A program made the position numbers and the translations under genes. Under the pieces are notes generated by a model. It was not told the origin of the DNA and did not search any database. It saw only the letters and a program-made list of their open reading frames with translations. Shown here piece after piece: positions 23,601-34,990 of a stretch of DNA of 64,000 bases. Position 1 is the stretch's first letter; every line of letters starts with the position of its first letter. This DNA comes from Cunninghamia lanceolata. Taxonomy: Eukaryota; Streptophyta; Pinopsida; Cupressales; Cupressaceae. The DNA lies in the NCBI GenBank assembly GCA_027924645.1, contig BSBN01000040.1, positions 2,108,001 to 2,172,000 of the forward strand, in the 5' to 3' direction.

Positions 23601-23882
23601 TTTGAAAGACATCAAAGTTGTGTATGAGGATCCCATTGCAATCTTTTGTGATAACACAAGTGCCATTAACATATCAAAGAATCTAGTGATGCATTCAAGG
23701 ACAAAGCACATATCCATTAGGTATAATTTCTTGAGAGAAAAAGAGGTAGAGAATGAAGTCAAGTTGGAATATGTTTCTACCAAGGATCAGATTGCAGACA
23801 TTTTTACCAAGCCTTTACCTAAGGATACTTTTGAGTATCTTAGAGAAAAGTTAGGGGTCATCACCCCTCCTTCTCTAAACTA
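20650..23882 (+). pseudogene. Copia A pol: protease, integrase, RT, RNase H, decayed
   Basis: The order is typical of copia. Protease: EWVIDSGFSHHM near 20890. Integrase: LWHRRLCHIKF with the HHCC ligands, then YTDLCGAT, RSDRGGEF and GVVERKN (Asp, Asp, Glu) between 21440 and 21760. [36 protein letters not shown] and FVDDI (about 22510-22960). RNase H: TSGGALFLG and CDNTSAINISKN to the stop TAA at 23880-23882. At least eight in-frame stops occur, among them TAG at 21704-21706, 22418-22420, 23296-23298 and 23500-23502, most where the family has Gln or Trp. Frameshifts lie near 20935 and 22985. It cannot produce enzymes. Confidence 0.85.
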
Positions 23883-24206
23883 AGATGCACAATAGTGCAT
23901 TAGTTTGGAGGTGTTCAGAGGTCTGAATTGATGGTTTTTAAGGCTACTTCTCGGGGGGAGTAGTCAAAGAATTCAGAAGAGAGATTAGATCAGAGCAAAT
24001 GAATCCAAGTATGTGCCCTTTGCCATTGATGTCAAAGGGGGAGAGAAGTCATGTGAAAAACTTAGAGTGCAGATGTATAAGAGAAAGGGGAGAATTTTGG
24101 AGAAAGAAAGAGTGCAGGTGTGTAAAGAGAAAGGGGGAGAATCTTGTCTTGATGGTTGTTGCAATTTTTCACATCATATGTTGCCATCAATGACAAAGGG
24201 GCAGAT
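23883..24206 (+). other. 3' untranslated region and polypurine tract of copia A
   Basis: Non-coding, purine-rich stretches with repeated aaagggggagaa-like words (about 24035, 24085 and 24130). The last one, caaaggggcagat (24195-24206), directly precedes the 3' LTR and is the likely polypurine tract that primes plus-strand DNA synthesis. Confidence 0.75.
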
Positions 24207-25864
24207 TGTTGCAAGTATGTGCCTAATCGGTGTTGTCATTGATGTCAACATATCCTTATTGTCTTTGGTGTCAACTACATCTTATTCTATTACTTGTTTA
24301 GAAGACTTGTATGTTGAGGATATTGAGCAAATTAGCCTCTCTAGAAGAAACAAGTGAGTTACAAAGAAGTGCAGTACAAACATTGAGTTGTATGCTAAAG
24401 AATAGTCTGGTAAGCTGCTTTGCATTTACTTCTTCTTGAAGATCATGGTCTGTGGATTGGAAGTAAGTTAGAGGTATGTCTAAGGATGCTACATTCTAGG
24501 TTTGATCCATCCGTATGAAGATTTGAGTGAGTTGTGTTCATCAGAGTGAAACCTACTTTTTCTGTAAGTTCAGTTGGGACAGGAAGAAAGTATTCTGCTC
24601 TGCATTCCTCCACAATAAAGTATTTGGCTTTGCGATTCTAGAGGGAAGTCTGGGATGATGATAAGTGCCTACAGTTGCAATGGTTCATGGCTTGGTGGTC
24701 CGCAAGCTATCTTTCTTCTGTGACAGTTGAAGACAGTGAAGTTCATGTGTTCTGGTGAGAAGATTCCTATGGAGTAAGTGGTTGAGGTTCATGCAGTTAC
24801 TCTTGATGATTATAGAATGCTTGTGGATGTCTCATTATTATGTTCCTATCTGGAATTTAGTCCACATTAAGAAATTGAGATGGTGTGTGAAGATTATTCC
24901 CAGATAATGTAGCATGTAACTAGTCTTGGCTGACCTAGTTGATCCCAGTGATTACAGAGATCTCTGGAAGATTGTGGAAGTGTGTTGTGGTGTGGAAGAT
25001 TGTGTTTGAGACCTAGCTAAGGCATGGTGTGATCTACATTTCATTTCTCTTGCACATTATTTTAATAGGTTAGGACCTATTTTGTAAAAGTTTGTAATAC
25101 CGACCTTGGAGATTGTTCCAATGGTTGATGATTGTGTTGCCGACCTTGATGATCATTCTAAGGTTGATGTACTGTATAAATACTTGTAGCTGAGTCATGG
25201 AAAAGTATCCTTGAGTGAAAATGAGAATGTATTTAGAAAGGTCCAAAAGACAGAGCAGAGAAGAGGTAGAGGAAAGAAGAGGAAAGGCAGAGCAGAGAAG
25301 AGGCAGAGGAAAGAAGAGGAAAGGCAGACTAAACAAGAGGCAGAGGAAAGAAGAGGAAGAGCAAAGTAGAAGAAGAGCAGAGCAGAAGAAGAGCAGAGTA
25401 GGGGAATCATTATACTTCAGTTGTAAATATAGAAAAGTGTTGATCGTGGCAGTAATTCTGGCAGTAAGCCACCAGTAGGGTTTAACAGCCCTCGGGGTTT
25501 AACAACCCTTTTTGTAATCTTACTAGGTTTAGGGTTTAGGCAGTGAGCTTGCTAGACCTAGTTGTTCTTCATGGCAATAAGCCAGTATGTTTAGGCCCAT
25601 GGAGTGACCAAGCCTAAACATCATTATTTCAAGATTGCAACATATATTGAGAGTTAATCCTCTCTATGGTTTTTCCCCACCTTGGGGTTTTTTGCGTAAA
25701 TTTGGTGTCTCTTGTGTTTGATGTTGTTAAGTTTCTGATTCCATGCACTCATTGTTAAATCATAATAATTGTAGATAAGTGATGAATTTTTAATTGTAGA
25801 AAGTGTTTAAGTTTTTGTGACAACTGATTCACCCCCCCTCTCAGTTGTCTGATGCATATCAACA
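24207..25864 (+). repeat. 3' LTR of copia A
   Basis: Same ends as the 5' LTR (TGTTGCAAGTATG ... GCATATCAACA), 1658 bp. TATA-like box gtataaata at about 25174-25182. It is longer than the 5' LTR mainly because the purine-rich tandem block at about 25240-25405 has more copies of its unit. The block makes an apparent Arg/Lys/Glu-rich open frame that is not a gene. Confidence 0.85.
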
Positions 25865-25869
25865 TGTTG

Positions 25870-26054
25870 CCCTTTTCCATTGATGTCAAAGGGGGAGAGA
25901 GAGCAATGTGAAAAAGAAAAAAATCAGTGATCAGGGAGAGAGAGTAAGATGTGTAAAAGAAAGGGGGAGAGTAAGAAAGAAAAGGAGTTGGTACAGATTT
26001 GTGTCTTGATGGTTTTTCACATTGTGAGTTGCCATCAATGACAAAGGGGGAGAT
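25870..26054 (+). other. 3' untranslated region and polypurine tract of copia B, right part
   Basis: Continues the copia B trailer after the copia A insertion. It contains several aaagggggaga words and ends in gacaaagggggagat, a standard copia polypurine tract, directly before the LTR start at 26055. Confidence 0.75.
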
Positions 26055-28959
26055 TGTTGCAAGTATGTGCTATCGATGTTGTCATTGATGTCAACAAGCT
26101 TGTGTTGTCGTTGGTGTCAGCCATGTCAAGAGTATGAGTTATGAAATGATGCAAGAGTTTGAGTAGTTTGTGTTGAGTAGAGATCAGAGATAAGGTTGTA
26201 CAGAGATGAGGATATGAGCTATTATTCAGGGGTAAAAGGGGGGGAAATGTTTTATTTTAGGTTTCAAAGGCAAATCCTCCCTTCTCACTAAACATTCAAG
26301 GGCATATCAACCAAGTTGAATCTCCACTAGTAGGAGCATTCACCTATTAGGTTAGGCTGCCACTTGGAACAATGCAAAAGTTTAGATGTATCACACAATA
26401 TCTCAATTTAATGCTCAAATTACTCTTAAAACCCTATATAAGCAAAACAGTAAGCAAATTATCAAATTACGGAAAATCCTTTTAGACCAAGGTGAAGGAA
26501 AAAGATATTTAACTCACTATTTTTTGAAGTTCAGAAAGTGGAACAATCAGGGACATAGGGACTAATGCCCTAGTCCAAGGTATAGTTTTTATCACAGAAT
26601 CTAGATCTTCTTCCGACACTGATCTACACTGTATCTTCTGTTTCTACCTCGGGAAAAATGGAGGACACAGGGACTAACGCCCTTATCCTGAAATGTTCAC
26701 CAGAGTCCTCTGCTTGTTAGATCTTGAATCCTTGATGTCTACAACCTCCTTTTTGTAACTCCACTCTATGAAACTTGGTGCATGTAACCTGCAATCAAAA
26801 ATGAGTGTGGGAGGGGGTTGTGGTGTTTAGAGGCTTGCCTCGGTCAAGCCCCAGAGAGATATTCAAGTCTTCCAAACACCATTGTCAGATAAGAGTGCGT
26901 ATCCCTGTGGGATAAAGGAAAAAATCCAAATGATAAATGATTGAAAACACAATAGATATCACCTTGAAGTGTAGATCTCATGGAAGGAAGATTCTCTTCA
27001 TGCCATGAGGAGATGGAGTCAAATCTGCAAATACAAACACAATAACAACAAAGTACTACTCTGCAACACTATGAATGCCTTGAATCCAAATCACTAAATC
27101 ACAATGCTCATCTAATTTCCATCTAGTTTACAAATGAAACCTTAATCATGCTTATATATGCAACTACAAACATTCCAACTAAGAATTTCACAATTCAAAC
27201 TTTAATAACAGTAATAAAACCAACATTTAAATTTAGGGCGGACCCAAAATAGGGCAGGACTAGGGCGTTAGTGCCCATGTCCACCACCTTATTTTTTCTT
27301 AGGGATCATCAAAATAGAACCTCCTAGGTTCTATTTGCCATAAGACTTCATGGTTTTCTTTTCGAGATTCAAAATTATTATGCAAGATGCTCTAAATGCA
27401 ATTTAAGGACCTGGGAGCTAAACCTTAAGAGGGAAAAGCCCCCAAGGGGACATTTTCTGACATAATAGCTATTATTGAAGGTGGTTTGGTTGCTTTGTAG
27501 AGATGCTAAAGATGTTGAGAATATGCTTCTAATGGTTAGTTTCCAAGTGCTTTTGAGAAAATTTGATTAATAAAGGAAACAGGGTGTTGAAGACGTGTTC
27601 TGACTTAATAGAGTAGTGTTCTGGTTTTTCTCTGAATTTCTTCCTTATTGAAGATCTGCTTGTGTAGTTTGAATATGTTGTTTAGAGGAGTTTAGAGATG
27701 TTATATTCTAGATTTAGTTCTTCAGTTCATTATGTAGAGAAATTTGTGTTCACCAGTGTGTGGACTGTGTTTTTGGGTTGTGCAGAGGTGTCTAGGAGAA
27801 ACTATTTTGCTCTACATTTCTCTATAGATTTGTTTCTAGATTTGTGGTTCTAGATTTATACTTATAAGCTCTTTCTTCAATTCAAGTGGTTCATGGTTTG
27901 GTGCTCCACAAGTTTATTTCTTGAGTTGTAGTTGATGATAGAGTAATCTAAGTGCTCCAGTGTGAACTTTCTTCAAGTGAAAGATGTTGCGAAGTATTTT
28001 GTTGGTTTTCAGGTGCTTGTGGATGTTTCTAGATCATGTTCAATATTGGAGTGTGGTCTGCATGTCATCTTTTGATCTTGAGGAAGCATGCACTTAAAAG
28101 TTCATAGTGTTAACACAAGTTTGGCCGACTTGGTTGTTTACACTAATTTTGGTTGTGCTTCAGTGATTGTGAAAGCGTGATGAAGTGTGTAAGAGTGGAT
28201 TTAAGTTTGTGCTAAGATGTGATGTGGTCTGCACTCATTCCTTTCCTCTATGGGAATGTTTTGGTCCAGACCTAATTTGAATTTTCTGGGTTAAGATGTG
28301 TTGCCAACCTTGGAGAATATTTTCAAGGTTGTTGATGGCATAAATAAGTGTCAAAGATTCATGACTGGTGGTATGCGTGATGGATATGATGTTTGTGATG
28401 CAAATCTGATCAGTGCAGTGAGAGCTTTCATGTGTTAGGCTACTAGATGTAGTGAGTAGAAGGTGTCTACTATTTTTTAGTTTTGTTGCAAAGGTGATGG
28501 TTTTTTTGTGGTGAATATTGAGCTTCATTGGAACTATACTCCATGCATAGGTTAGATGAAATTATATTAGTTCATCCCTGAGAGTGAGCCTCCTCTTTTA
28601 TCTCTTTCTTTTGAATAGTGAGTCCTTTAGCAATGAGCCTTTCTTTCTTTCTTTTGGGCAGTGAGCCTCTGATAGTGAGCCTTTTGTAATTTGATGTTGC
28701 TACTACTTTATATTGTGAGCTAATCCTAATTGTGGTTTTTCCCTTCTTGGGTTTTCCATGTAAAATATGGTGTTGTCTTGTGTTTGGTGTTGTTATGATT
28801 CAATTTCTATTACTTGCTTTTAATTCTTAATCATCATAACAAGTTTAAAGGTTAATGTGGATCTGAATGTTTGTGAGGGTTTGAAGTTTATGATACAACT
28901 GATTCACCCCCCCTCTTAGTTGTCTGTACTATCCAGTTCATCAAGGTGTACTGTCAACA
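26055..28959 (+). repeat. 3' LTR of copia B, split by an insertion
   Basis: Starts TGTTGCAAGTATGTGC and ends ACTGTCAACA. Without the insertion at 26227-27466 it is about 1655 bp, the same length as the copia A LTRs. It shares their first 20 bases and the late block caactgattcaccccccct (about 28895-28915), so A and B are one family. The middle is much diverged. Confidence 0.75.
26227..27466. mobile_element. Unidentified 1.24 kb insertion with 10 bp flanking duplication
   Basis: The ten bases agctattatt occur on both sides (26217-26226 and 27467-27476), and removing the segment plus one copy restores a normal-length copia LTR. A 9-11 bp duplication is typical of Mutator-like DNA transposons. 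I see only a very weak terminal inverted repeat (ATTATTCAG against ATTATGTCAG) and no transposase. The interior repeats the motif gggactaacgccct, with variants at about 26546, 26658 and 27250 (the last inverted). A non-autonomous MULE-like element is the best guess. Confidence 0.5.
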
Positions 28960-31900
28960 ATGACATTGTACTATTATCACATCAAAGTTTATTTCAAGAA
29001 CACTGTCTACTAGAAACTACTAACACAAGAGTTATAAGTCACTGTCATAAACTAAACAACCAATATCACTATCATGTTATATCAACATTGTCAAGTCAAG
29101 AAAATGAAGACAACTATCACTGTCAAGAAACCATTCACTGTCTCTATCTCAGTTGGAAACTTAGGAACCAATGCATCCACAATACCATAGACCTTTGTTC
29201 ATCAACAGCACAGTGATAGCAAGGAAAATGGACTATACATTGGAAAAGAGGCATATCATTAGCAAAGATAGAACAAAGACTTCATGTTGCATGAACATCA
29301 AGCTACTCCACTCTACTCCACATACCACTCCACTGTGCTATACAAATATTCATAACACTGCCATTAGAGACCTACAACTAATCATTTGAGTAGAAGGGAT
29401 ATAAGGACAAGAAACATATAGAAGCACTGTCTAAAATCATGAAATGGCACTGTCAAGTTAGAAGGCTTACTGTCACACCATCAAAGAACTGCTGCCATTA
29501 GGAACATGAGGCATAATGCACATGGATCTATATATTATCTTTGTAATTACTGCCATTACAAACCAACTGCAAACAAAGACACTTATGTCTGAAACCAATG
29601 AGGAAATCATTCATGTCTGAAACCATGTAACCACTGTTAGAGGAAAATGAAGTAAATATGCCATTGTTCACTATGCATTGACAATATAACTGTCTTAAAA
29701 GACCATATCTATTCACCTTTGATCGTATCAAAACATGACATGTCCCAACCTTGTATCTCTTGTAATCATACAATCACACCTCTTGCAACTTTTTGAAGCA
29801 TAAATAACAATACACTTCCACTGAATATCTGAATGATCAAGAAACAACTCTATCATACCTATATGTATAAGTACCTTACCTTGCAACAACTTTTATCAAC
29901 ACCTTTGAAACTTACCTTGCATCAACAAACACCATTACCTTTGCCACCAATGATGTGCAACTAATGATCAAAGAAGGATGCAGATGCATACCACTGTCAC
30001 AAGCAACCACTGTCATTAGTAAGCTACTTTTTCACTATCACAAGCAAGAAGTATAAGACCATAACTGTCACATTTAGAGAATTACAAACTGTCATTGTCA
30101 GACCAACTATTGTCACTGATCATTGATAGAATACTGTATTAGGCATACCATTTACTATGCATTCACTATGATACTCCATCACTCCATTGTGCATAGGCAA
30201 GATGATACTTTCACTATAATCCATATCAATTGTGAAGAATATGAAGACCTGTAGGTTATAATACAGGGCCTCCAAGATGAATTGATAAGTATTGAGAGAA
30301 CGTATACAAACTTTGAATGACTTCCAAACTTATAGACACTTTTAAACCACCTTGATAATGCTATTTTAATCTTATGTAGGCTTCTTGGACTCTTTAGGGT
30401 TCTCATGAAGACTTTCAACTTATACAAAGCTTATGCAGGAGTTTTAGAACCTTCATACATCTTAGACATATTTGTATTCTTTTTGTAATTATTATAGACT
30501 TTCACTTACTACCCATGATGTCTCTTTCCTTTGCATCTTGCTACTATTATTAGGTTTCTACAATACTCTCATAAACCCATAAATATCTTGTAGAGTTTCA
30601 AAATGTGTTTGACATTAATGCATGGGTCCTTCATGTCTTTTGGTATGGTTTTTGTAGGGTTTCCTAAACTTGTACAAGTGTTTGACAATGTTGACATACC
30701 TCTAGGTTCACTATACAGACCCTAAACTATTGGTAGAGTTCTTTACTCTTGACAACTTCATTGGTAGAGTTCAATAACCATATCACCACCTTTGTCCATT
30801 TGTAGATCTCTTGATGATAGAGAAACTCTCCTCATATAGCCTTGAAATACAGTGATGACCCTATCCAAGATTGTAGTGCTTCCTTAATGCTTTTTAGGGT
30901 TTCATAGTCCACTCATAGTTCACAAACCTATGCATCTTTATACTAAGTTTTGGTGATGTTTGAACATTGTGCCCATAGTATTTCAAGGATCTGCAATGAC
31001 TTTACAGACCTTGTGATAGCTTCTATAGGTTTTCTTCTTCATCAGTTCCAAATCTCTTTTTCCTTGTGCATACTACCCATTGTCCCATATCAACCTATAG
31101 GGACCCTTGTATGTCATTAAAACTTCACTATGCATGTTTCAACAATATTCACAACCTTCTCATTATCATGGAAGACATGGCACTGTTAGTACAGGCTCAA
31201 GGTAACTCAAGGTAATCGAGATCTTTAGAATGACTCTACATCTTTATTATGAGGACTCCATATTCTTGTACCTTGGACATGTTACAATACTTGAAAGTTC
31301 TCTCAAAGGTTATGCATAACATGCACTTCACTGCATTTGACACTAGCCTTAAAAAATTTTAATGGCTTCTATATCTACACAAGATCTTAAGACACTCTCC
31401 ACACTCTATGAGATCTTCATTAAATGAGAATAGAATTTTAGAATGAAATAAGAAGCATCCATCATACTAATACCTGATACTACCCTTTATCCCTTGTAGA
31501 TATCTTTTGATCTTTGTAGGCCTAGTTGATAACTCACAGTGACCTCTTCATACGTCCACTTTGGCCTTTGAATGATCTTTTTACAAACCTTAGTAGGATT
31601 TTTACAAATATTTGCACAGGAGTAGAATAAGATTTCATAAGTTTGACAGAGGTTAAAGTTATGCAGACCTTAATCTAGTTCACAGAGAGGTCTTCTTAAG
31701 ATTTGATGGACCTGAATAGATACCACACACTATTTTGATACCCTTTTGATGATCCTCTATTATCCTTTTACAAACCCCTTAATATTTTATAAAAAGTTTA
31801 TATAACATCATACAATTGTAAGAAAATAGAGCTATCAATACAAAACTCATGAATATAGGTCCTAGTCTCACCAGTCTCCTGTTGGTGACCAGCAGAGAGA

Positions 31901-32300
31901 AGACATATCTTCACAATGACAAAATCCATCTTGCATAGTATCAAAGGGAGATGGGAATGACCATTGTAAACTTTCTCAAGCTGCCACTTTTTTTCTAAAA
32001 ACTATGTATAGTTATCATTCAGGGGTTTTTAGGCAATGGTAGAGGGTTGTGAAGAGAATAGAAGTCTATGTTTTGTTTCAGACAATATATATCTTAGAAG
32101 GCTCTTTCACAATAATTGAATCCTATCTATATCTCTAAAGCTTTGAAGGATAGCACAGACATAGATTGGTTCAATAGAGATAATAGGATGTAGAAAGAGA
32201 TCTCAATATATGCTGATGTTATAAGGAGATCTATCTGGGTAGTAAGGTCTTGTAGGGGTATGATTGAAAGCCTTATATGCTTTAGAGACCTCTTCACAAT
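28960..32300. other. No gene seen; AT-rich decayed spacer
   Basis: About 28960-30200 is rich in the words actgtca and cactgtca, scattered without a fixed period. About 30450-31900 is rich in tttgtaggg/tagggtttc words. There are no recognisable protein motifs on either strand, and the open frames are short and unlike any family I know. Likely very old repeat DNA. Confidence 0.5.
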
Positions 32301-32479
32301 CAAATCTATTTAGGGACCATACAAGACTGTGTAGGGAGAAAGAGCCAGGACACTATTAAATATTTTTGTGACCATAAAAGGGATATATAACAATATTTGA
32401 GGGTTTTCAAGCTTCATAGTCTTGCCAATTGTTTGAAAGAAGAACAAGGGGTACTTATGAACAAAGGCACTTTGACTGT

Positions 32480-32861
32480 TAACAAAAGAAGCAAAGATCG
32501 TTAGCATGCAAAGAGAGGTAAGGTGTAGCCAAGACAATCAACATCAAGAATGCTGGTCACTATTTCTATTCAGTTGGGCTTTACATCCACTGGTTGCATT
32601 TTCTTAAATTTTTCTAAGGACTTTTAAGAAAATCCCATTTTGAACATATCCTTTAATCACGGCATTCCATGATATCACATTTATTTGAGGCATCTTTGGA
32701 AACAGTTTGCTTGCCTTGTCTATGCTTCCACATTCATGTATGTCTAGCAGGGCACTTGTAACTACAACATATGACAAAAAAAAATCCTTGTTGTTATGCT
32801 TTGATGGATGTCCCTTTGTTATTATTGGATATCTGATGTAGTGCACATTATTATAGTGCAA
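32480..32861 (-). pseudogene. PPR protein fragment
   Basis: On the minus strand the frame from 32861 to 32604 contains VVVTSALLDIHECGSIDKA, then KLFPKMPQINVISWNAVIK and GYVQNG. This is the consensus of a plant pentatricopeptide-repeat protein, roughly one and a half repeats. The similarity seems to continue leftward after a frame change (KKMQPVDVKPN near 32590) to about 32480. PPR proteins bind organelle RNA in mitochondria and chloroplasts. This piece has no start, no targeting peptide and fewer than three repeats, so it is a relic, perhaps a captured or retrocopied fragment. Confidence 0.75.
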
Positions 32862-33379
32862 GCCTATTTTTTAGATTGTTTCATTTAGTACCACCAATAT
32901 TCTCCACAAGAACATTGACCCTGTTTAAAATGATGGAAATGGTTCACATCTCTTAGAACAATTTCTCTTGCAATTGTTTGCATTTACTTAATTATCCTAG
33001 ATTTATGTAAAAGAGATTGTATTCCTTACAATTATATATGGCATTACATAAATACACATACATATACACATATAATATATGTATGTGTACAACTATATTT
33101 TAGAATTGCCACACCTAACAGGTTTGGAGATTTTATGCTACTTTTGTGGATGGTATAGGAAACTACAAGGAACGTCAAATCTCATCTACACATTATAAGC
33201 TACAAATAAATTGATCACAATTTGAAATCATTCAAAAGAGAATTTGTGCATAAATTCTCCATTATTGAATTTTGTGTAGAAGTTTTTGTGAAGGCTTTAG
33301 TGATCCGAAGTGGAACTTGCAACTACAATATCTAATAAAAATCCACTTCCAAATATGCTTTTGATGGATGTTCATATCC

Positions 33380-33645
33380 TCATCCAAAGCTCCAATTCAC
33401 ACATAGGCACCGTCAAAGAGACTACACCGTAAGCATCATTGAAGAAACTGCACCGTATCGACGGGAGCTACTTTCAAGTCTCCCTGATAAAACAAATATC
33501 ATCGAAGACACCATACCATATTGGTAAGAGTTGTTCTAAAGTATCTTTGACAAAATAATTTGTATAAAAGAACATCATTGAGGAGAATATAACATATCGG
33601 GATAAGAAGTTTTAAGGTCCATCCGATGGAAGGATCCGCATTTTA
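33380..33645. repeat. Degenerate repeat block left of the germin fragment
   Basis: Three to four loose copies of a roughly 60-70 bp unit with the words catcgaagagactacaccgta, gggagctacttt and aagtctccctgat. It ends with gaagttttaaggtcc..cgatggaaggatc at 33606-33637. The same unit and ending recur at 34125-34320. Confidence 0.65.
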
Positions 33646-34000
33646 TTGTTTGTGTCAACAAAGCCAACTTTGAGATTTTGTTCCAAAATGAAGATGATTT
33701 CAGAGGCTTGAGGGTGTGTGTGAGGAGGAAGCACTACTCCCACTGCAATATCTACGCGAGCCATTATTATTCCCAATGTGTTTATGTTGAGGAGAAATTC
33801 TACTGTGGTGACAGTCACACTCACTCTGAACGGATTGTTTGATGTATTTCCCTTAGTGCTCAAAATGGATGTAGTGAAGTGTTTTGTAGAAGCGGTGGTG
33901 GGATTAATACAAGGCAGGACATTGATAAAAACTGGGGAAGAGGTAGTATCTGCTACGCAAAAATCCTACAATGAATCTAGATCTACACTTATTGTGGGCA
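33612..34000 (-). pseudogene. Germin-like protein (cupin) fragment
   Basis: On the minus strand from about 33985: a TAG where the family has Gln, then DFCVADTTSSPVFINVLPC, the N-terminal part of a mature germin-like protein, then KGNTSNN, NINTLGIIMARVD and the cupin metal motif PPHTHPQASEIIF, ending at VGFVDTNNK. Two of the His ligands and the Glu are present. The rest of the second half (the final His motif) is missing, and foreign repeat sequence starts near 33640. Germin-like proteins are secreted cell-wall proteins. The signal peptide exon is not seen. The fragment is flanked by direct repeats, suggesting capture. Confidence 0.75.
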
Positions 34001-34124
34001 CTAGTAAAACCAAAAGCAGAGGAACCCAAAAGTATGCCATTGTAATTTTGAAGAAGCAGAGAGTGAATTACAAGAATATTGAGCTTCGTATAGTGTTATA
34101 TATAGACATCCATGGACAAATAGA

Positions 34125-34320
34125 TGATGAAGTTTTAAGGTCCCTTCGATGGAAGGATCAACATTTAATAACATGAAGTACATCAAGGAGACTACATTGT
34201 ATTAGGAGGTGTTTTGAATTCCCTTCAATAAAGAGATTTATATTGACAATCATAAAGTTCATCAAAGAGACTGGATCATATCGATGAGAGTTTCTTTAAA
34301 GTCCCCCTGATCTTAGAACA
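34125..34320. repeat. Degenerate repeat block right of the germin fragment
   Basis: Begins with gaagttttaaggtccct..cgatggaaggatca (34129-34161), nearly the same as the end of the left block and in the same orientation. It continues with two more units (catcaaggagactacattgta and catcaaagagactggatcata). The two blocks bracket the germin-like segment. Confidence 0.65.
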
Positions 34321-34559
34321 ATTTCTCTTGCAACAATCTTGGAGATGAATTTAGTTGCAGTGTGAAAATTAGAACATACTCAAAGGTTCTTAACAACTCT
34401 AATAGTTGTACCAAGGGCCATGTTTAACAAACCAAATGCAATTGCTAACATTTCACTATGGTGGCAGATAAATGATTCTTTTTTCTTCTATTCCACAACA
34501 TTAAGTAAAAGTCTTGAATCTGGAAATACCCTGCTGCCTTCATTTGCCTAATTCCTTTG

Positions 34560-34990
34560 AGTCTTTGAATTATTCACAAGACACTTGCATCTAGGTTTGA
34601 AGCCCACAAAGGAGTTGCTAACTACAACTCTAGTTTTTATCTATTTACATGCTCTGCCACAAGAGTTCTAGTCAAGGTATGTCTTTTATTCTAATGCTAA
34701 CCAATTCAAAAGGCAATACATAATTTGAAACCCTATCACAAAAACAATTTTACAAATTATGCTATATTGACTATGGAACTGGACCTGACAAAACCACTTC
34801 TAAAAAGCATCATGCTGCAAATGGGAGAGATTTGCTATAGCCATCCACTAGACTATGAAAGAATTCCTTTTTGGTGTCAAGAATGCTACAAATATGGATA
34901 CTTGATTAAATGGTGTCCTGTTGCTCCAAATAATCCTATAGTTTAAAAGGATAATGGGGAAACCCACAAGGACATTGAGTCAAGAATAGG
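34560..34990 (+). pseudogene. DUF4283/zf-CCHC_4-type fragment
   Basis: The frame 34725-34946 reads MELDLTKPLLKSIMLQMGE, then SHPLDYERIPFWCQECYKYGYLIKWCP. This is the zf-CCHC_4 pattern of plant DUF4283 proteins (C-x2-C-x4-[H/Y]-x4-C), found in the first protein of L1-type LINEs and in related transposon-derived genes. The zinc-binding His is Tyr here. A matching upstream part in another frame (KTLASRFEAHKGVANY, SATRVLVKV) lies at about 34570-34680, so there is a frameshift. No RT or endonuclease follows. A 5' LINE relic is most likely. Confidence 0.65.

Larger units (their letters stand above)
18200..25864 (+). mobile_element. Copia A: full-length Ty1/copia element, decayed
   Basis: Complete structure: 5' LTR 18200-19803, initiator-Met primer site, gag-pol, polypurine tract, 3' LTR 24207-25864, flanked on both sides by the five-base duplication tgttg (18195-18199 and 25865-25869). 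It is nested in the 3' untranslated region of a related element, copia B. By eye the two LTRs differ at about one base in ten, so the insertion is old, and the coding region has many stops. Confidence 0.9.
17284..28959 (+). mobile_element. Copia B: interrupted Ty1/copia element (3' part only)
   Basis: What is left of copia B is the end of pol (17284-17975), its 3' untranslated region (17976-18199 and 25870-26054) and its 3' LTR (26055-28959). Three insertions split it: element 2 on the left, copia A at 18200-25864, and a 1.24 kb unknown element at 26227-27466. With these removed the pol end, polypurine tract and LTR join in the right order and orientation. The 5' half is not in the window. 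It is the oldest layer of this nest. Confidence 0.8.

Noticed and set aside
25215..25478. Arg/Lys/Glu-rich open frame in the copia LTR
   Set aside because: It is the translation of a purine-rich tandem repeat (aagaggaaaggcagagc type) and has an equivalent of different length in the other LTR; no protein family fits.
33055..33087. Inverted repeat cacatacatata/tatatgtatgtg as a transposon end
   Set aside because: It is a single short hairpin of AT/CA dinucleotides without a partner or target duplication, probably microsatellite sequence.
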